Part shown: piece after piece, positions 36,050 through 47,100 of the stretch
Numbering within the stretch: the stretch's first letter is position 1
Layout of the letters: each line of letters opens with the position of its first letter
Assembly (NCBI GenBank): GCA_024741835.1
Contig: JAENRP010000264.1
Location: 1-63,876 of the forward strand
Source of the DNA: Diplocarpon mali
Lineage: Eukaryota > Ascomycota > Leotiomycetes > Helotiales > Drepanopezizaceae
Length of the DNA stretch: 63,876 nt
Reading direction: 5' to 3'
Program-made: the position numbers and the translations under genes
The notes under the pieces: generated by a model
Told to the model about the DNA's origin: nothing
The model's input: only the letters and a program-made list of their open reading frames with translations
The model's database searches: none

Positions 36050-36846
36050 GTTAAAGGCTATAAAGTAGCGTTAGTCTATAATATAAGCTCTTCTTATATA
36101 GCAGCTTCTTCTATGGCGATTGCATTTAGCCCTGCGATAAGCTCTAATTCCTTGAAAATGCCTTCGAACTTAGCGTCTTAAGCTCCCTCTCCCTCTTTAA
36201 TTAATTAAAGGGTTGTCTTAAGTTCCTAGCGTAATATAGGGTTTGCGCGCTTAGCTTTTGGACTATAGAAGAGAGACTTATTAAATTTGATATTATAAGT
36301 TGTTATTACTTACTAAAGTATAAGAACTTAGATTTTATAAATATTAAAGGTAATATATCTAATTAAGTAACCTAAGTGCCTTTATAGTTTAATTTTAAAG
36401 GTTCGGCGGTCCCTCCTTACCTCCCTCTCCTTAATTAAAGGGTATACGCAAGCGCTATACGCATAAACGCAACTTTAGTTAAGCTTTAAGCTTACTATCA
36501 TCTACTTAATAAGCAGCAGCTTATAAAATCGAAAATACTACTTAAACCAATTGTAAAGAGCCTCGCTTAATAAGATCATCTTCTTCTTAGCGAGTAAGGA
36601 GATATTATAAAGGTATATAATAGCCTTTACAACCTTTGGCCAAAGGCTTACTAGAAGCCTGGCATAGATCCTCATTTTAATAAAGCGTTTAATCAACTCC
36701 CTTTCTACTCGCTCTACGCCTTTATTAGGTTAGTATATATAAGCGGGAGTAAGCTCTAAATCGATTCCTTCCTCTTTTACCTATCTCTAGTACTCTATAA
36801 GAGAGTCTTCCTTTAAGGAGATTACTAAAGTATTATTATTTTACTT
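36050..36846 (-). mobile_element. Reverse Copia-2, fragment 1 (pol, integrase to RT linker)
   Basis: The reverse complement matches about 12,345-13,140 of the forward Copia-2 (for example the block that codes the minus-strand equivalent of LASLWPKVVKAAIYLYN at about 36,610-36,660). It is bounded by the 3' LTR of Copia-1 #1 and the 5' LTR of Copia-1 #2. Its last five bases TACTT (36,842-36,846) are the TSD of Copia-1 #2. Confidence 0.9.
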
Positions 36847-37041
36847 TATTAAGATGGGTGATACAGCTATCACTCCGATGTATTATCATATGACCCTACT
36901 GCTTAGTCAGTAGGATATTGATACATATATAGCTATAAGGAAGAAAGGGGTAACCTTCCTTCCCTAACTCTTACTAATATATCGACCATCGACCTTTAGA
37001 AGCCTCCTTTACCTATTGCGCCGACTCACTTAAGCTTAATA
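36847..37041 (+). repeat. Copia-1 #2 5' LTR
   Basis: This 195-bp LTR begins TATTAAG and is followed directly by GGTTATAAGCC, the putative primer binding site. It contains three short hairpins: GTGATA/TATCAC, CCTACT/AGTAGG and an AAGG/CCTT stem. Confidence 0.93.
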
Positions 37042-38970
37042 GGTTATAAGCCTTAGCTAGACCGATAATAGATTATTAACTTCCCTTAGAAAGCACTTGC
37101 GCTGCAACTGTTAGTAAGAAGTTGAATAAGACTTATAGTAAGAGGCGAGCAATCGGCGAATAAAAGGTATAATTCCTTATTTAGCTAACCTATATTGTAA
37201 AAGGTATGATTCCTTACTTTATAACCCCTTTGGTACTGCAAGAGGTATGATTCCTTGCTTTATTATATTTTATAAGAGGTATGATTCCTTGCGTTATAGC
37301 CTAAAAACCCTTTTTAATAAAAGGACTTCCTTCTTATTTAATACTTTTATAATACCTGCTATTTAATCATTTCGACTTTTTGATAAGAGGAGTGCCTTTA
37401 ACTATTTAATTTATTTTGATTTTTCAATGCAATTCTATTCGAAATAGTAATAGCTTCCGATTCCGATCGAAATACTAGATCTAAAGACCTCCAACTCTCT
37501 TAAAAGAACTGGCAATAATAGTTCGATAATTTAAAGCTTTACTTTAAGAGCAAAGGCATCGAAATAGCAATTTAAAAGATACTTATTAAATATGTAAGAA
37601 TAGCCTTTTATACTCCTTCTACTAATTCATTTACTTCTACTTTAATAGCTAATACAATTGCTAAGGATTTGCTAAATATATTAAATAAGCTTAGCCTAAG
37701 AGCTTTAGTAGATAATAACCGAGAATCTTAAAGGCAGGTTTTAAATATGGAAAAGGAGAAGGAGTATAGGCTGGCCTTAGCCAAATGCAAGCTTAAGATT
37801 AATAGAGGTTTAAGCGATAAAGATCGAGATTTTATTCAAGTTTATAATAATGCAAAGATAAGATAGGATACTTTAAAGGTAAAATACTTTTAAACAATTG
37901 CCTTTAATACTTAGTATCTACTATAGTAGATTACTTCATTTTAGTATAGAAAAGATAAAGATAGTAAGGATATAGATATAAATATAGACTTTGCCTAGTT
38001 TATATTATATAAAGTAAGGAGGAGAGTAAGAGCTATAGATCCTAGGATAGCTATAACTTTTAAGGAAACTTAGCTTTTTAATTTCCTACTTAATAGCCTC
38101 CCTCTTAAGTTTACTATTATAAAACAATCTTTTTTTATTTAATCTAACCTTAAGATCTATAAGAAGATCGACCTCCTTTAAACTATTAAATAAGACCTTA
38201 AAGGACGCTTTAAATCGGCAAATACTATATTATAAGGCAATAATAAGCCTAAGAAGAGGAAGGAGCGTAGGATAAGCCCTTAAGCTTATTAAGGATGCTA
38301 CTTCTATAATAGTGCTTATAATATTACTAATTGTAAAGTTAGAAGGCAATTGATTAATATAATTGCTAGCTTTAATATTAAAAAGCAATTAAAGCAGAAG
38401 TTAAGAAGCAAACTGCCCTTATCCTATTAAAGGCCGCAACTATTAAGGAAAGGCAAAGGAAAAGGCTATTTAGCTAAAACTTTAGCAACTCCCTCTAATA
38501 ATAATAATAGGTTATTTAAACTTAAATCTACTTTTGATAATTTAGATAATAATTATAATAAAGATGCTTATATTTTAAAAGCCGATCTTTATAAGATCTT
38601 TAAATCCAATTAGTATAGTAATACTAATTGTATAGTATATATAATTAATAAACCCTACCTATTTAAAGGCCTGCTTATTAAAATAAAAAGGCGCTCTATT
38701 AAGGTTGGTAGTAGAAGGTTATATATAGATTTGATAAATATAATAGAGATGAATATTACTAGTATTTCTTTCCTTTTGTAAAATATTCTCCTTATACTTA
38801 GCTTAAGTATTAATCTTTTATCTAGCTATAAGATCTATATAAAGTTGAATTATATAAGAGTCTTTAATAATCAGTTTATATAGTTTATAAATAATAATTA
38901 TAAAGTGATCTTTAAAGTTAAAATCAAAGATAGACTTTATATTATCTTAAAGGTAATATTATAGAAATTG

Positions 38971-39442
38971 ACTCTTAAGCTAAACCTATAAGTAGATTCC
39001 TTTAAGGAAAGTGCACTCTTTACCTTAATATAATTAAGTAAAGATAAGGAGAATAAATAGACTTTTAAGCTAGGATCGCAAGTGAAATTTGCGAAAATGA
39101 CTCTTAAGTTAAGACTATAGGTAGATTGTAAAGTATTCTTAAAGATAACTCCTAAGTTAGGATTATAAGTGAATTTAGTAGAAATGACTCTTAGGCTAGG
39201 ATTGCGAGTAGATTCTATAGATTTACTAATAATAACTCTTAAGCTAAGATTGCAAGTAAAATTCGCAAAAATAACTCTTAAGCTAGGACCGCAAGTAAAA
39301 TTCGCAAATTCGTTAGAAACGACTCTTAAGCTAAGACTGCGAGTAGATCTTACTATTTCTAGGAAATCGACTCTTAAGCTAAGACTATAAGTAGATCTTG
39401 CGATTTTATTAAAAACGACTTTTAAGCTAAGCTTGCAATTAG
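38971..39442 (+). repeat. Codon-phased palindrome array in Copia-1 #2 (10 units)
   Basis: Units start at 38,971, 39,061, 39,100, 39,148, 39,187, 39,235, 39,274, 39,322, 39,370 and 39,418. Spacings are 90, then 39+48 three times, then 48 and 48. The array exceeds that of copy #3 by exactly 87 bp, one 39+48 double unit. Confidence 0.9.
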
Positions 39443-42400
39443 AAAATAGTAAAACCTTAAACTGCTAGCACTAGTCCTTTCTAGCCGCTGATAATAAAGT
39501 ATCGACTAATAATAGGCTACTAAAGCTATTAAAAGCCGAAAGCCTATTAAGGTATTAGCTAATATATAGAAGATTCGCGCATTTAAGGCTAGAGAAATTG
39601 AAAGGCCTATATAAGGTCTCGACCTTAAAATAGAAGATTTAAGTACTAAAGGATCGCTTAGTATACCGAATTTGCAAGTTAATAAAATTTTAAAATCAGA
39701 TGCAAATTAAGCTTAATTTATAGAAAGATTCAATACTAGTACTAATATCTATTTATAACTTTAATTAAAGGAAATAATTGGTTTTCTTAAATAATAGATA
39801 ATTCTACTTAATAGATATAGACTATTTGCGCTAGGACTAAATCTAAGCTTATAGAAAAGCTGGAAACTTAGAAAGTGATAGAGGAACGCTAGACCTAGTT
39901 AAAGCTAATAACTATTAGGTTTAATAATGCATTAAAGATTAAGGCAAAGCTTAATAAATAGGTAAAATAAGGAGTTTATTATAAACTAATTATAATATAT
40001 AAAGGTTCCTATTAAAATAGCATTATTTAGCGAAGTATTTAGCAAGTAGAGACTGACTATCGCGCTCTATTGCAAGATACTAACCTACTATTAGAATTAT
40101 AGGACCTTGCAATTAAAGCAGATATATACTTATAAAATAGAATAAGTAGTAGACTAATAGTTGATAGTATTTAAATATTACTATATAAAGTATATTTTAA
40201 ATAGAAACTAAGCCTAGACTATATTTGCGTTTTTAAAAGCGTCTACTACTCTTATATTAGCCTAAAGTCCTAGCCCGCGGGTATAAAGAGCAAGAAGCTA
40301 ATAGACTAAGGTAAAGAGTATATATTTATTAAGTATATTAAATAGATAATAAAGCAATAGATAGTATATATGCTAGATCTAAGGCAAGTAATTATATCCT
40401 TAGTAGTTGAGTTTAATAAATCTTAAAATAGGAGGGAGCTATCTTTAAAGCTCTATATACCTAGAGATTCGCAAGGTATACTAGTCGATAGTAATACTAT
40501 TAAGCCGAACTAATAACCCCTTTCTCTTAGCTTAAGTATATTAAGCGCACCTGCTGATCGATAACCTACTAGTCGCTTAAAGGCCGAATAGACTATTCCT
40601 ATCGTCTGCGAACTGCTTAAAGTAAGAAATAACTTCGATATCGTTATCCCTTTAATTAAAGCACCTACGGTAAAGGATATTTCTAAAATAGGTATAAGTA
40701 ATAATAAGCCTCTACTATTAGAAAGCGGTTCCTTAGATAATAAGCCTATAGAACCTATAGCTAAACCTACGTCTTTAAAGAGGAATAAAGACTTAAAATT
40801 AAAAGATACCTTAGATAAACGCGAGTTTAAGCGTATCTAGGCTATAATAGCATATAGGATCTATAAGCTCGAACTTTAATAGAGCTTTAATAAAGATAAT
40901 GCGTTCTTAGCTACTAGAAGGATAATGAAAATCTCTCTTCTAAAGATATATAATAAAGCTATTAATAATCTGGAGAATAGAGTAGTATAAAGTAAGGTAA
41001 TTTAAAAGGAGATAAGCTCTCTTATTACAAATAGTATATAGATAGAGGAACTAATGCTAAAGGATATGAATCTGGTATTAATAAAGTAGGTCTTTATAAT
41101 TAAGATATATGCAGATAGAACCTTAGAGCGTTATAAGGTAAGGCTTATAGCTAAGGGCTTCTTTTAATAGTATAGAGAAGACTACTTTAATATATTTGCG
41201 CTAATAGTTCGCATAGATACCCTTTGCATATTTATAGCAATAGTAGCTACTAAGGACCTTAAATGCTAATAGTTTGATATTAAAAATGCATTTACTAAAG
41301 CGACTATAAAGGAACGGATTTTTCTCTTTTAACTTAATAGTATTTTTATATATGCTAGCCACTCTCTTTATATACTTTGCAACATCTATAGGCTTAAATA
41401 ATTAGCCTATAATTAGAACCTCTTATATAGTTCTACTTTAGTAGAAATAGGATTTGTTTAAAGCCTAGCTAACCCTTATCTATTTACCTATATTAAGCGT
41501 AGAATTAAGTTACTATTATATATTAATAATATTGCTATAGCTATAAAAATAACCACTTAATTAGATTGGTTCTTTATAACGATTCGGAAACGTTTTAATA
41601 CTAAGGATCTAAAGGGAATTTATAAGATCCTTAGCATCTGCGTTATAAGGAACCGTTCTACTTAAGAACTCTAATTAGACTAAAAGCAGTATATTAAGAA
41701 GATCCTAAACTGAATAGGACTCTTTACTTATGCTTTTAACTTTAAGCTAAAGTATACTCTAATTAAAGGAAAGTATAATAAGTTAAAGCCTATTAATGAA
41801 AATAAGTAGAAAGGAGATTTAAAGAAGTACTAATAGGATATTAGAGCGATTATATATACTATAGTATATATAAGACTAGATATCGCCTTTATTATTAAGT
41901 AGCTTAGTCAGAATCTAAAGGATCTAATAATTTGATATAAGAATGCAATTAAGCGATTTAAAAGGTACCTTCGATCGATAATTATATAAAAGGTAAGATA
42001 CAGACTAATGAAATATATAAGCGCAAAGCTTAAGATATATACCGATTCCGATTAGGCAAATATAAAAGGTCGGAAAAGTATATTTAAAAGCGTAGTAGTA
42101 CTATATAGTAGACCTATATTATAAAGAAGTAGGAAGTAGAAATCAGTAGCTACCGTAAGCACTAAGGCTAAATATATATTAATATTATTAAATTGTAAGT
42201 AAGGATTATAGATTGCTTAAGTTTTAAAAGATATAGGTTTCGCTAAGTATATTAGATAAGATAGGAATTATATTAATCTTTAAGCAGATAATATAAAGGC
42301 GATTGCACTTATAAAGAATCTATACTTATATAAGCGATCGAAATATATTAATATTACCTACTACTTTATTTGCAACCTTATTATAAAGAATAAGTTATTA

Positions 42401-42822
42401 ATTACCTATATCTTAACCGATTGAATAATAGCAGATGGATTTATAAAGCTATTAAAGATAGTTGCAAAGTTTAAAGCATTTAAAGATATACTAAGGTTAT
42501 AAAAGATAGTAGGGGCTTAGCAAGCTTAAGGACGACTCCTAGGTCTGCCTTATAAGTTAGGTTATATAGTCTTATAAAGGAAAGTTTTTTAAATTAACTC
42601 TTAGGCCTAGACTGCGAGTCAAGTTATATAATCTTATAAAAGAACGCTTTTGGGAAATTTGACTCCTAGTCCTACCCTATAAGTAAGGTTAGTGATTTTA
42701 ATAGAGGTTACTATTAATTAATTGTTTTTAATTTAAAGAGATACTTAGGAGTTGGATTAGTGCAAAAGGATAGTTGTTATTTTCCTAATTGCAAGTCAAT
42801 TAGAGTAAGGTCTAAGTAGGGG

Positions 42823-43017
42823 TATTAAGATAGGTGATATAGCTATTACTTTAATATATTATCATATGACCCTACTACTTAATTAGTAGGATATTAATAT
42901 ATATATAGCTATAGGGAAGAAAGGGGTAACCTTCCTTCCTTAACTCTTACTAATATATCGACCATCGACCTTTAAAAGCCTCCTTTACCTACTGCGCCGA
43001 CTTACTTAAGCTCAATA
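42823..43017 (+). repeat. Copia-1 #2 3' LTR
   Basis: This 195-bp LTR is preceded by the purine tract AAGTAGGGG and followed by the TSD TACTT. Confidence 0.93.
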
Positions 43018-43566
43018 TACTTAATCTTATAAATAAAAAGCCTATATTAGCGTTTCACCTATACTTTAAAGGCTTAAAGGACCTTTATAACTATATCTCT
43101 ACCCTTCGATCTTAATAAGAACGTTTAAAGTATACTACTATACTTATCCTTAATTAAAAGAACCTATAAGCAGCTATTATATAAGTTGTTTAAAAAGTTA
43201 AAGAGATCCTAGGAGATCTTAAAAAAGGGCTTCAGAGATCGGTTCTTAAAGGTAGCGTAAGAAATAACTTGCCTAGCAGACGCTACTGCATATATAAGGT
43301 ACTTTAGCTTTTATACTCCCCTAATCTTTACTCCTTTAGCGTACTTGACTAGCACTTAGAAAGCCTCTGCGCTTAAGTGGCTAGCGCGAAGGTACTACGT
43401 ATATGCGTTATCATCCTATACTCTAATAGGTATATAGCTAGACTAGAACCTATTATAAAGCGTTATCTTAGCTATAGGAAATGCTATTAAAGTAGAGAAG
43501 TTATATTAAAGCATATTTAGAAGATCTAAATAGTTAATAGGCTTATATTTAAAGAAAACGAGATTA
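43018..43566 (-). mobile_element. Reverse Copia-2, fragment 2 (integrase core)
   Basis: The reverse complement matches about 11,800-12,345 of the forward copy, covering the GAG-pre-integrase end and integrase start. It continues fragment 1 without loss once Copia-1 #2 and one TSD copy are left out. Its last five bases GATTA (43,562-43,566) are the TSD of Copia-1 #3. Confidence 0.9.
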
Positions 43567-43761
43567 TATTAAGATGGGTGATATAGCCATTACTCTGATG
43601 TATTATCATATGACCCTACTGCTTAGTTAGTAGGATATTGACACGTATATAGCTATAGGGAAGAAAGGGGTAACCTTCCTTCCTTAACTCTTACTAATAT
43701 ATCGACTATCAACCTTTAGAAGTTTCCTATACCTACTGCGCCGACTCACTTAAGCTTAATA
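43567..43761 (+). repeat. Copia-1 #3 5' LTR
   Basis: This 195-bp LTR begins TATTAAGATGGG and ends CTTAATA. Confidence 0.93.
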
Positions 43762-43776
43762 GGTTATAAGCCCTGG
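43762..43776 (+). other. Copia-1 primer binding site (putative)
   Basis: GGTTATAAGCCCTGG abuts the 5' LTR. One RIP reversal (TAAG to TGAG) gives a complement of the initiator tRNA-Met anticodon arm (GGGCTCATAACC). The same block sits at 37,042 and 62,933 in the other Copia-1 copies and at 9,799 in Copia-2. Confidence 0.6.
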
Positions 43777-43880
43777 ATAGACCAATAATAGATTATTAAC
43801 TTCCTTTAGAAAGCACTTGCGCCGCAACTATTAGTAGGAAGTTGAATAAGACTTATAGTAAGAGGCGAGCAATCGGCGAA

Positions 43881-44011
43881 TAGGAGGTATGATTCCTTAT
43901 TTAGCTAACCTATATTGCAAGAGGTATGATTCCTTGCTCTATAACCCTTTAGTACTGCAAGAGGTGTGATTCCTTGCTTTACTATATTTTATAAGAGGTA
44001 TGATTCCTTGC
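43881..44011 (+). repeat. Copia-1 #3 leader: four tandem AUG-bearing hairpin repeats
   Basis: Four copies of a 21-bp unit, best form GCAAGAGGTATGATTCCTTG plus C, start at 43,881, 43,917, 43,957 and 43,991. The ends can pair (GCAAG with CTTGC, GG with CC), leaving a loop that carries ATG. They lie upstream of gag. Equivalent arrays are at 37,161-37,290 (copy #2) and 63,050-63,181 (copy #4). Confidence 0.85.
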
Positions 44012-44160
44012 GTTATAGCCTAAAAACCCTTTTCGATAAGAGGACTTCCTCCTTATTTAATACTTTTATAACACCTGCTATTTAATCATTTCAACTTTTC
44101 GATAGGAGGAGTGCCCTTAACCATTTAATTTATTTGATTTTAAATGCAATTTTATTCGAA

Positions 44161-47100
44161 ATGGTAATAGCATCCGATTCCGATCGAAACACTAAGCCTA
44201 AAGACCTCCAACTCTTTTAGAAGAACTGGCAACGATGGTTCGACGATTTAGAGCTTTACTTTAAGAGCAAAGGCATTGAAATAGCGATTTAAAAGATACT
44301 TGTTAAATACGTAAGAATAGCCCTTTATACTCCCTCTACCGATTCGTCTACTTCTACTTTAATAGCTAATATAACTGCTAAGGATTTGCCAGATATACTA
44401 AATAAGCTTAGCCTAAGAGCTTTAGTAGATAATAACTGAGAATCCTAAAGGCAGATTTTAAATATAGAAAAGGAGAAGGAGTATAGGCTAGCCTTAGCTA
44501 AATATAAGCTTAAGATTAATAAAGGTTTAAGCGATAAAGACCGAGATTTTGTTCAAGTTTATAATAACGCAAAGATAAGATAGGATACTTTAAAGGCAAA
44601 ATACTCTTAGACAACTGCCCTTAATACCTAGCATCTACTATAGCGGATCACTTCATTTTAGTATAGAAAAGATAAAGATAGCAAGGATATAGATATAAAT
44701 ATAGACTCTGCTTAGTCTATACTACGTAAAGCGAGGAGGAGAGTAAGAGCTGCAGATCCTAGGATAGCTATGACTTTTAGGGAAATTCAGCTTTTTAGTT
44801 TCCTATTTAATAGCCTCCTTCTTAAGTTCGCTATTGCGAAACAATCTCTTCTTATTTAACCTAACCTTAAGATCTATAAGAAGATCGACCTCCTTTGAAC
44901 TGTTGAGCAAGACCTTAAAGGACGCTCTAAATCGGCAAATGCTGCGTTATAGGGCAACGACAAGCTCGAGAAGAGGAAGGAGCGCGGGACGAGCCCTCGA
45001 GCTTATCGGGGATGCTACTTCTATAATAGTACTTATAATATTACTAATTATAAAGTTAGAAGGCAACTAATCGATATAGTCGCTAGCTTTAATATTAAAA
45101 AGCAATCAAAGCAGAAGTTAAGAAGCAAACTGCCCTTATCCTACCGAAGGCTGCAACTATTAAGGAAAGGCAAAGGAAAAGGCTATTTAGCCAGAACTTC
45201 AGTAGACACTTCTAATAATAATAGTAGGTTATCTAAACTTGAATCTACTTTTAATAATTCAAATGATAATTATAATAAAGATGCTTATATCTTAAAAGCC
45301 GATCTCTATAAGATCCTTAAATCCAACTAGTATAGTGATACTAATTGTATAGCATATATGACTAATAAATCCTACCTATTTAAAGGCCCGCTTATTAAAA
45401 TAAAAAGGCGCTCTATTAAGGTTAGTGGTAGAAGGTTGTATACGGACTCGATAGGTATAGTAGAGATGAATGTCGCTAGCGTTTCTTTCCTTTTGCAAAA
45501 TGTTCTCCTTATGCCTAGCTTAAGTATTAATCTCTTATCTAGCCGCAAGATCTATATAGAGTTAAATTATATAGGAGTTTTTAATAATCAATTTATATAG
45601 TTTATAAATAACAATTATAAAGTGATCTTTAAGGTTAAAATCAAAGATGGACTTTATATTATCTTAAAGGTAATATTATAGAAATTAACTCCTAGGCCAG
45701 ACCTACGAGTAAATTCCTTTAAGGAAAGTGCACTCTCTGCCCTAATACAATTAAGCGAGGATAGGGAGAATAGATGGACTCTTAAGCCGGGATCACAAGT
45801 GAATTTAATAGAAATGACTCCTAGGCTAGGACCGCGAGTAGATTCTACAAATTCGCTAACGACAACTCTTAGGCCAGGATCGCAAGTGAAATTCGCAGAA
45901 ATAACTCTTAGGCTAGGACCGCGAGTGAAATTCGCGAATTCGTCAGAGACGACTCCTAAGCCAGGACCGCGAGTAGATCTCGCCATTTCCGGAAAATCGA
46001 CTCCTAAGCTAGGACCGCGAGTGGATCTCGCGGTTTTACTAAAAACGACTCTTAAACCGGGCTCGCAACTGGAAAACGGCAAAACCTCGAACTGCTATCA
46101 CTAGTCCTTTCTAGCCGCTAATGATAAAGTATCGACTGACGATAGGCTACTAAAGCTATTAGAAGCTGAAAGCCTATTAAGGTATTAGCTAATATATAGA
46201 AGATTCGCGCATCTAAGGCTAGAGAAATTGAAGGGCCTATATAAGGTCTTAACCTTAAAATAGAAGATCTAAGTACTAAAGGATCGCCTAGTGTGCCGAA
46301 TTTGCAAGCTAATAAAACTTCGAAATCGGACGCAAACTAAGCTCAGTCTATAGAAAGATTCGATACTAGCGCTAATATCCATCGATACTGCTAGACTATT
46401 TATAACCTTAATTAGAGGAAATAATTAGTTTTCTTAAATAGTAGATAACTCTACTTAGTAGATATAGACTATTTGCGCTAAGACTAAATCTAAGCTTATA
46501 GAAAAGCTAGAAACTTAAAAAGTAATAGAGGAACGCCAGACCTAGTTAAAGCTAATAGCTATTAGGTCTAATAATATATTAAAAATCAAGGCAAAGCTTA
46601 ATAAATAGGTAAAATAAAGAGTTTATTATAAACTAACTGTAATATATAAAGGTTCCTATTAGAATAGCATCGCTAAGCGAAGCATTTAGTAAGCAGAGAC
46701 TGACTATCGCGCTCTACTATAAGATGCTAACCTACTACTAGAATTCTAAGACCTTGCGGTTAAGGCAGACGCATACCTGCGAAATAGAATAGGTAGTAGA
46801 CTAATAGTTAATAGCACCCGAATATCGCTATATAAGGCATATTTCAGATAGAAACTAAGCTTAGACCATATCCGCATCTTTAAAAGCGTCTGCTACTCCT
46901 ATATTAGCTTGAAGTCCTAGCCCGCAGGTATAAAGAGCAAGAAGCTAATAGACTAAGGTAAAGAGTATATATTTATTAAGTATATTAAATAGATAATAAA
47001 GCAATAGATAGTATACGCGCTAGATCTAAGGCGAGTAATCATATCCTTAGTAGTTGAGTTTAACGAATCTTAAAATAGGGGGAAGCTGTCCTTAAAGCTC

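Larger units (their letters stand above)
36847..43017 (+). mobile_element. Copia-1 copy #2, complete and heavily RIP-mutated
   Basis: This 6,171-bp element has 195-bp LTRs (36,847-37,041 and 42,823-43,017) and a perfect TSD TACTT (36,842-36,846 and 43,018-43,022). It contains the leader hairpin repeats (about 37,161-37,290), gag, protease-like region, ten-unit palindrome array (38,971-39,442), integrase, RT with YIDD altered to YINN (41,519-41,533), RNase H and three 3' palindromes from 42,535. It is the most mutated of the three long copies: both catalytic Asp codons are gone, and most CG-containing palindrome arms have decayed. The open frame at 39,169-39,390 is part of the array read in the pol frame. 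Confidence 0.96.

Noticed and set aside
45688..46071. Regularly spaced palindromes as a CRISPR-like array
   Set aside because: Spacers are related to each other, spacing keeps codon phase, the context is a eukaryotic retrotransposon and no cas genes exist.
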